NCBI GenBank assembly: GCA_004282875.1
Contig: SHLT01000016.1
Span: 1 to 37,196 of the forward strand
Origin: Chromatiales bacterium
GTDB taxonomy: Bacteria > Pseudomonadota > Gammaproteobacteria > Steroidobacterales > Woeseiaceae
Length of the DNA: 37,196 bases
Direction of reading: 5' to 3'
Part shown: positions 35,977-37,196 of the stretch, one piece after another
Layout of the letters: the number at the start of each line of letters is the position of its first letter
Position numbering within the stretch: position 1 is the first letter of the stretch
Program-made: the position numbers and the translations under genes
The notes under the pieces: model-generated
Database searches by the model: none
What the model saw: the letters and a program-made list of their open reading frames with translations, nothing else
What the model was told of the DNA's origin: nothing

Positions 35977-36089
35977 CCGCGACAAAGGCAAATTCGATGA
36001 AAGTCGAAGACGCAAAGCCACGGGTCCTCGCTTCCTCCGAGATGTATCAGGCAGCTTCACGAAGGACCCAAGATCGCCGGGTTGCCGCG
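35977..36089 (+). promoter_or_regulatory. Cyclic-di-GMP-I (GEMM-I) riboswitch, copy 3
   Basis: CGCGACAAAGGCAAA, stem TTCGAT-GAAA-GTCGAA with a GNRA tetraloop, hallmark GACGCAAAGCCACGGGTCC (36009–36027), peripheral stem closing with GGACCC, then GCCGGGTTGCCGCG. P1 uses CGCG on both sides. The G20- and C92-equivalents look like G and C. Downstream, CCGC-GTTGA-GCGG and GCGGA…TCCGC can form mutually exclusive hairpins just before the AAAGGAG ribosome site, a possible expression platform. With copy 2 it fills the 405-nt gap between the two genes. Confidence 0.93.
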
Positions 36090-36126
36090 TTGAGCGGAGT
36101 ACAACCTATCCGCAAAGGAGAAGGCG

Positions 36127-37167
36127 ATGAAAATTTCACCATCAAGATTCATGGCGGCTACTGCCGCTTGTTTGACCCTGTCCGCGGCCGGTGCGTTTGC
36201 TAATCCCTACGTCGTCAACTGCGACGAGGGCGATCTATTGCAGGACGCGCTGGGCAAAGCCGCAGGCTCTGCAAAGCTGATCGAGATCAATGTTTACGGT
36301 ACGTGCTACGAAGATCTTAGGTTCAGCCGTGACGATGTCAGGATCTACGGCGACGGCAACACGACCATTGTGGGTACTGCCCGCTTCTTTAGTGCCAAGG
36401 GCGTCTGGTTTGAGGACGTCAATTTCACGGGACCCGGTGACGGCCTGAGAATTGTTGACGGCAGGATTCGGTTAATCAGATCCCATATATCGGGCAACAT
36501 CGGCGACGGCATACTCGTTACCCAGAACGGAACGATCAACCTCACCGGCTGCTTCGTCGAGCACAACAGCGGAGCCGGCATAGTGCTCAATAATGCATCG
36601 ACTCGCATTCGCAATACGCAGGTTACGAACAACGGCGCTGACGGAATTGTGGTGACAAACAATGCAGCATTGAACTTCGCCGGCGGCGGGATCAACTACC
36701 ACGAAAACGGATTCGGAATTCGCGCCTCGAACAGCTCGTCGATTGACCTGAGCGACACCCATATCGGTGTCAGCAATCCTGTCGGGATCGGCCTGAGCCT
36801 GGGATCGACGGGGATTACCGATAATTCCTACGCGAATGCCAACGCCGAGATCGGAATTTTGCTGGAGACTAACTCCGCACTGGAGTTCAACGGCGGCGGT
36901 ATTTCATGGAATGGCCTCTATGGCGCCTATGCGAGATCGCATTCGACCCTCAGCCTCAGTGGTGTCAGCGTCGACAACAACGCGGCCCATGGCATTGTTG
37001 TCGAATCCGACGCCGCATTGTTTGCCGGGGACGGCACGCGTGTTGAGTACAACACGGCAGGTGATAGCGTGCAGATCGAGTGCCGCGACAAGGAATCGAG
37101 CATCGACATCGATGGCTCAGTGGTCGTTACTCCCCCGATGATCAACTGCCCTGACCCGGACTTCTGA
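36127..37167 (+). CDS. Secreted right-handed parallel beta-helix repeat protein
   Basis: 346 aa with a signal peptide (about 1–26, ending GAFA). From about residue 60 the protein is a run of 20–24-residue coils with Asn/Asp and G-I-x-V/L patterns (e.g. SGNIGDGILVTQNGTINLTG, NNGADGIVVTNNAALNF, DNNAAHGIVVESDAALF), typical of pectate-lyase-like beta-helices. Cys occur in pairs near both ends (VNCDEG, GTCYED; IECRDK, INCPDP). It may bind or cleave a polysaccharide, or be a structural surface protein; no catalytic residues can be assigned. ATG 36127 follows AAAGGAG. It is controlled by the riboswitch upstream. Confidence 0.85.
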   Translation: MKISPSRFMAATAACLTLSAAGAFANPYVVNCDEGDLLQDALGKAAGSAKLIEINVYGTCYEDLRFSRDDVRIYGDGNTTIVGTARFFSAKGVWFEDVNFTGPGDGLRIVDGRIRLIRSHISGNIGDGILVTQNGTINLTGCFVEHNSGAGIVLNNASTRIRNTQVTNNGADGIVVTNNAALNFAGGGINYHENGFGIRASNSSSIDLSDTHIGVSNPVGIGLSLGSTGITDNSYANANAEIGILLETNSALEFNGGGISWNGLYGAYARSHSTLSLSGVSVDNNAAHGIVVESDAALFAGDGTRVEYNTAGDSVQIECRDKESSIDIDGSVVVTPPMINCPDPDF

Positions 37168-37196
37168 GTTCGGTTGGCTGGTGCCCGGCCAAAGCC

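Noticed and set aside
23980-36080. REP-type or mobile repeat made of the GGACCCGTGGCTTTGCGTC segments
   Set aside because: The repeats are explained in full by the conserved GEMM-I riboswitch core and structure.
35997-36203. 68-aa plus-strand frame beginning inside riboswitch copy 3
   Set aside because: It runs through the aptamer and out of frame into the beta-helix gene; it has no ribosome site.

Overview
The window looks like a chromosomal segment of a GC-rich, aerobic marine- or sediment-type gammaproteobacterium. Pointers are the dapA–gcvR–bcp–bepA order, the Mla phospholipid-transport genes, a Xanthomonas-type sufRBCDSUT operon, a putA without a DNA-binding domain, and hslR. I cannot name a species; an affiliation near Woeseiales/Chromatiales/Xanthomonadales relatives is inference only. 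No phage, IS element, integron or CRISPR array was seen.

Layout. 1–1936: 3' end of an rnf operon (rnfG partial, rnfE, rnfA) plus a tiny Cys-rich membrane protein. 2001–6484 (minus): a TPR–sulfotransferase and a secreted DUF305/beta-propeller protein. 6647–8607: a CPBP membrane protease and a CsgG-like secreted protein. 8712–8843: a perfect 19-bp inverted-repeat terminator abutting tRNA-Ser(GGA). 8873–12757: a short BamC-like lipoprotein and dapA (minus), then gcvR, bcp and bepA (plus). 12754–16529: mlaA convergent with mlaFEDCB. 16610–22779: the SUF Fe-S assembly operon behind an IscR-like operator. 22804–24354: a sixA-like gene, a riboswitch-controlled membrane protein gene, and a second partial copy of the sixA 3' end. 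24369–27063 (minus): an S41 peptidase and a membrane-bound AraC-type regulator. 27141–34392: serine, proline and threonine catabolism (sdaA, putA, kbl, tdh) with hslR. 34389–37167: a degenerate GDPD-like protein and a divergent pair of riboswitch-controlled genes.

The most notable content is three cyclic-di-GMP-I (GEMM-I) riboswitches, recognised from their conserved core (AAAGG/AGGG then CAAA; GACGCAAAGCCACGGGTCC; GCCGGGYTGCCG). They precede (a) a 206-aa coiled-coil membrane protein, (b) a 28-aa single-span membrane peptide, and (c) a secreted parallel beta-helix protein. All three share the same predicted promoter geometry (TTGACN, 16-bp spacer, CA(T/A)A(C/A)T), with the predicted start just at the aptamer. 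All three also carry the same unusual insert in the peripheral stem, including a CTTCCTCC segment complementary to a Shine-Dalgarno sequence. This suggests a repeated c-di-GMP-responsive cassette driving envelope or surface products. One cassette sits between a full sixA-like gene and a duplicated sixA 3' end, with a sharp switch from 110 identical bases to a tail differing at 19 of 55 positions, which looks like a recombination footprint.
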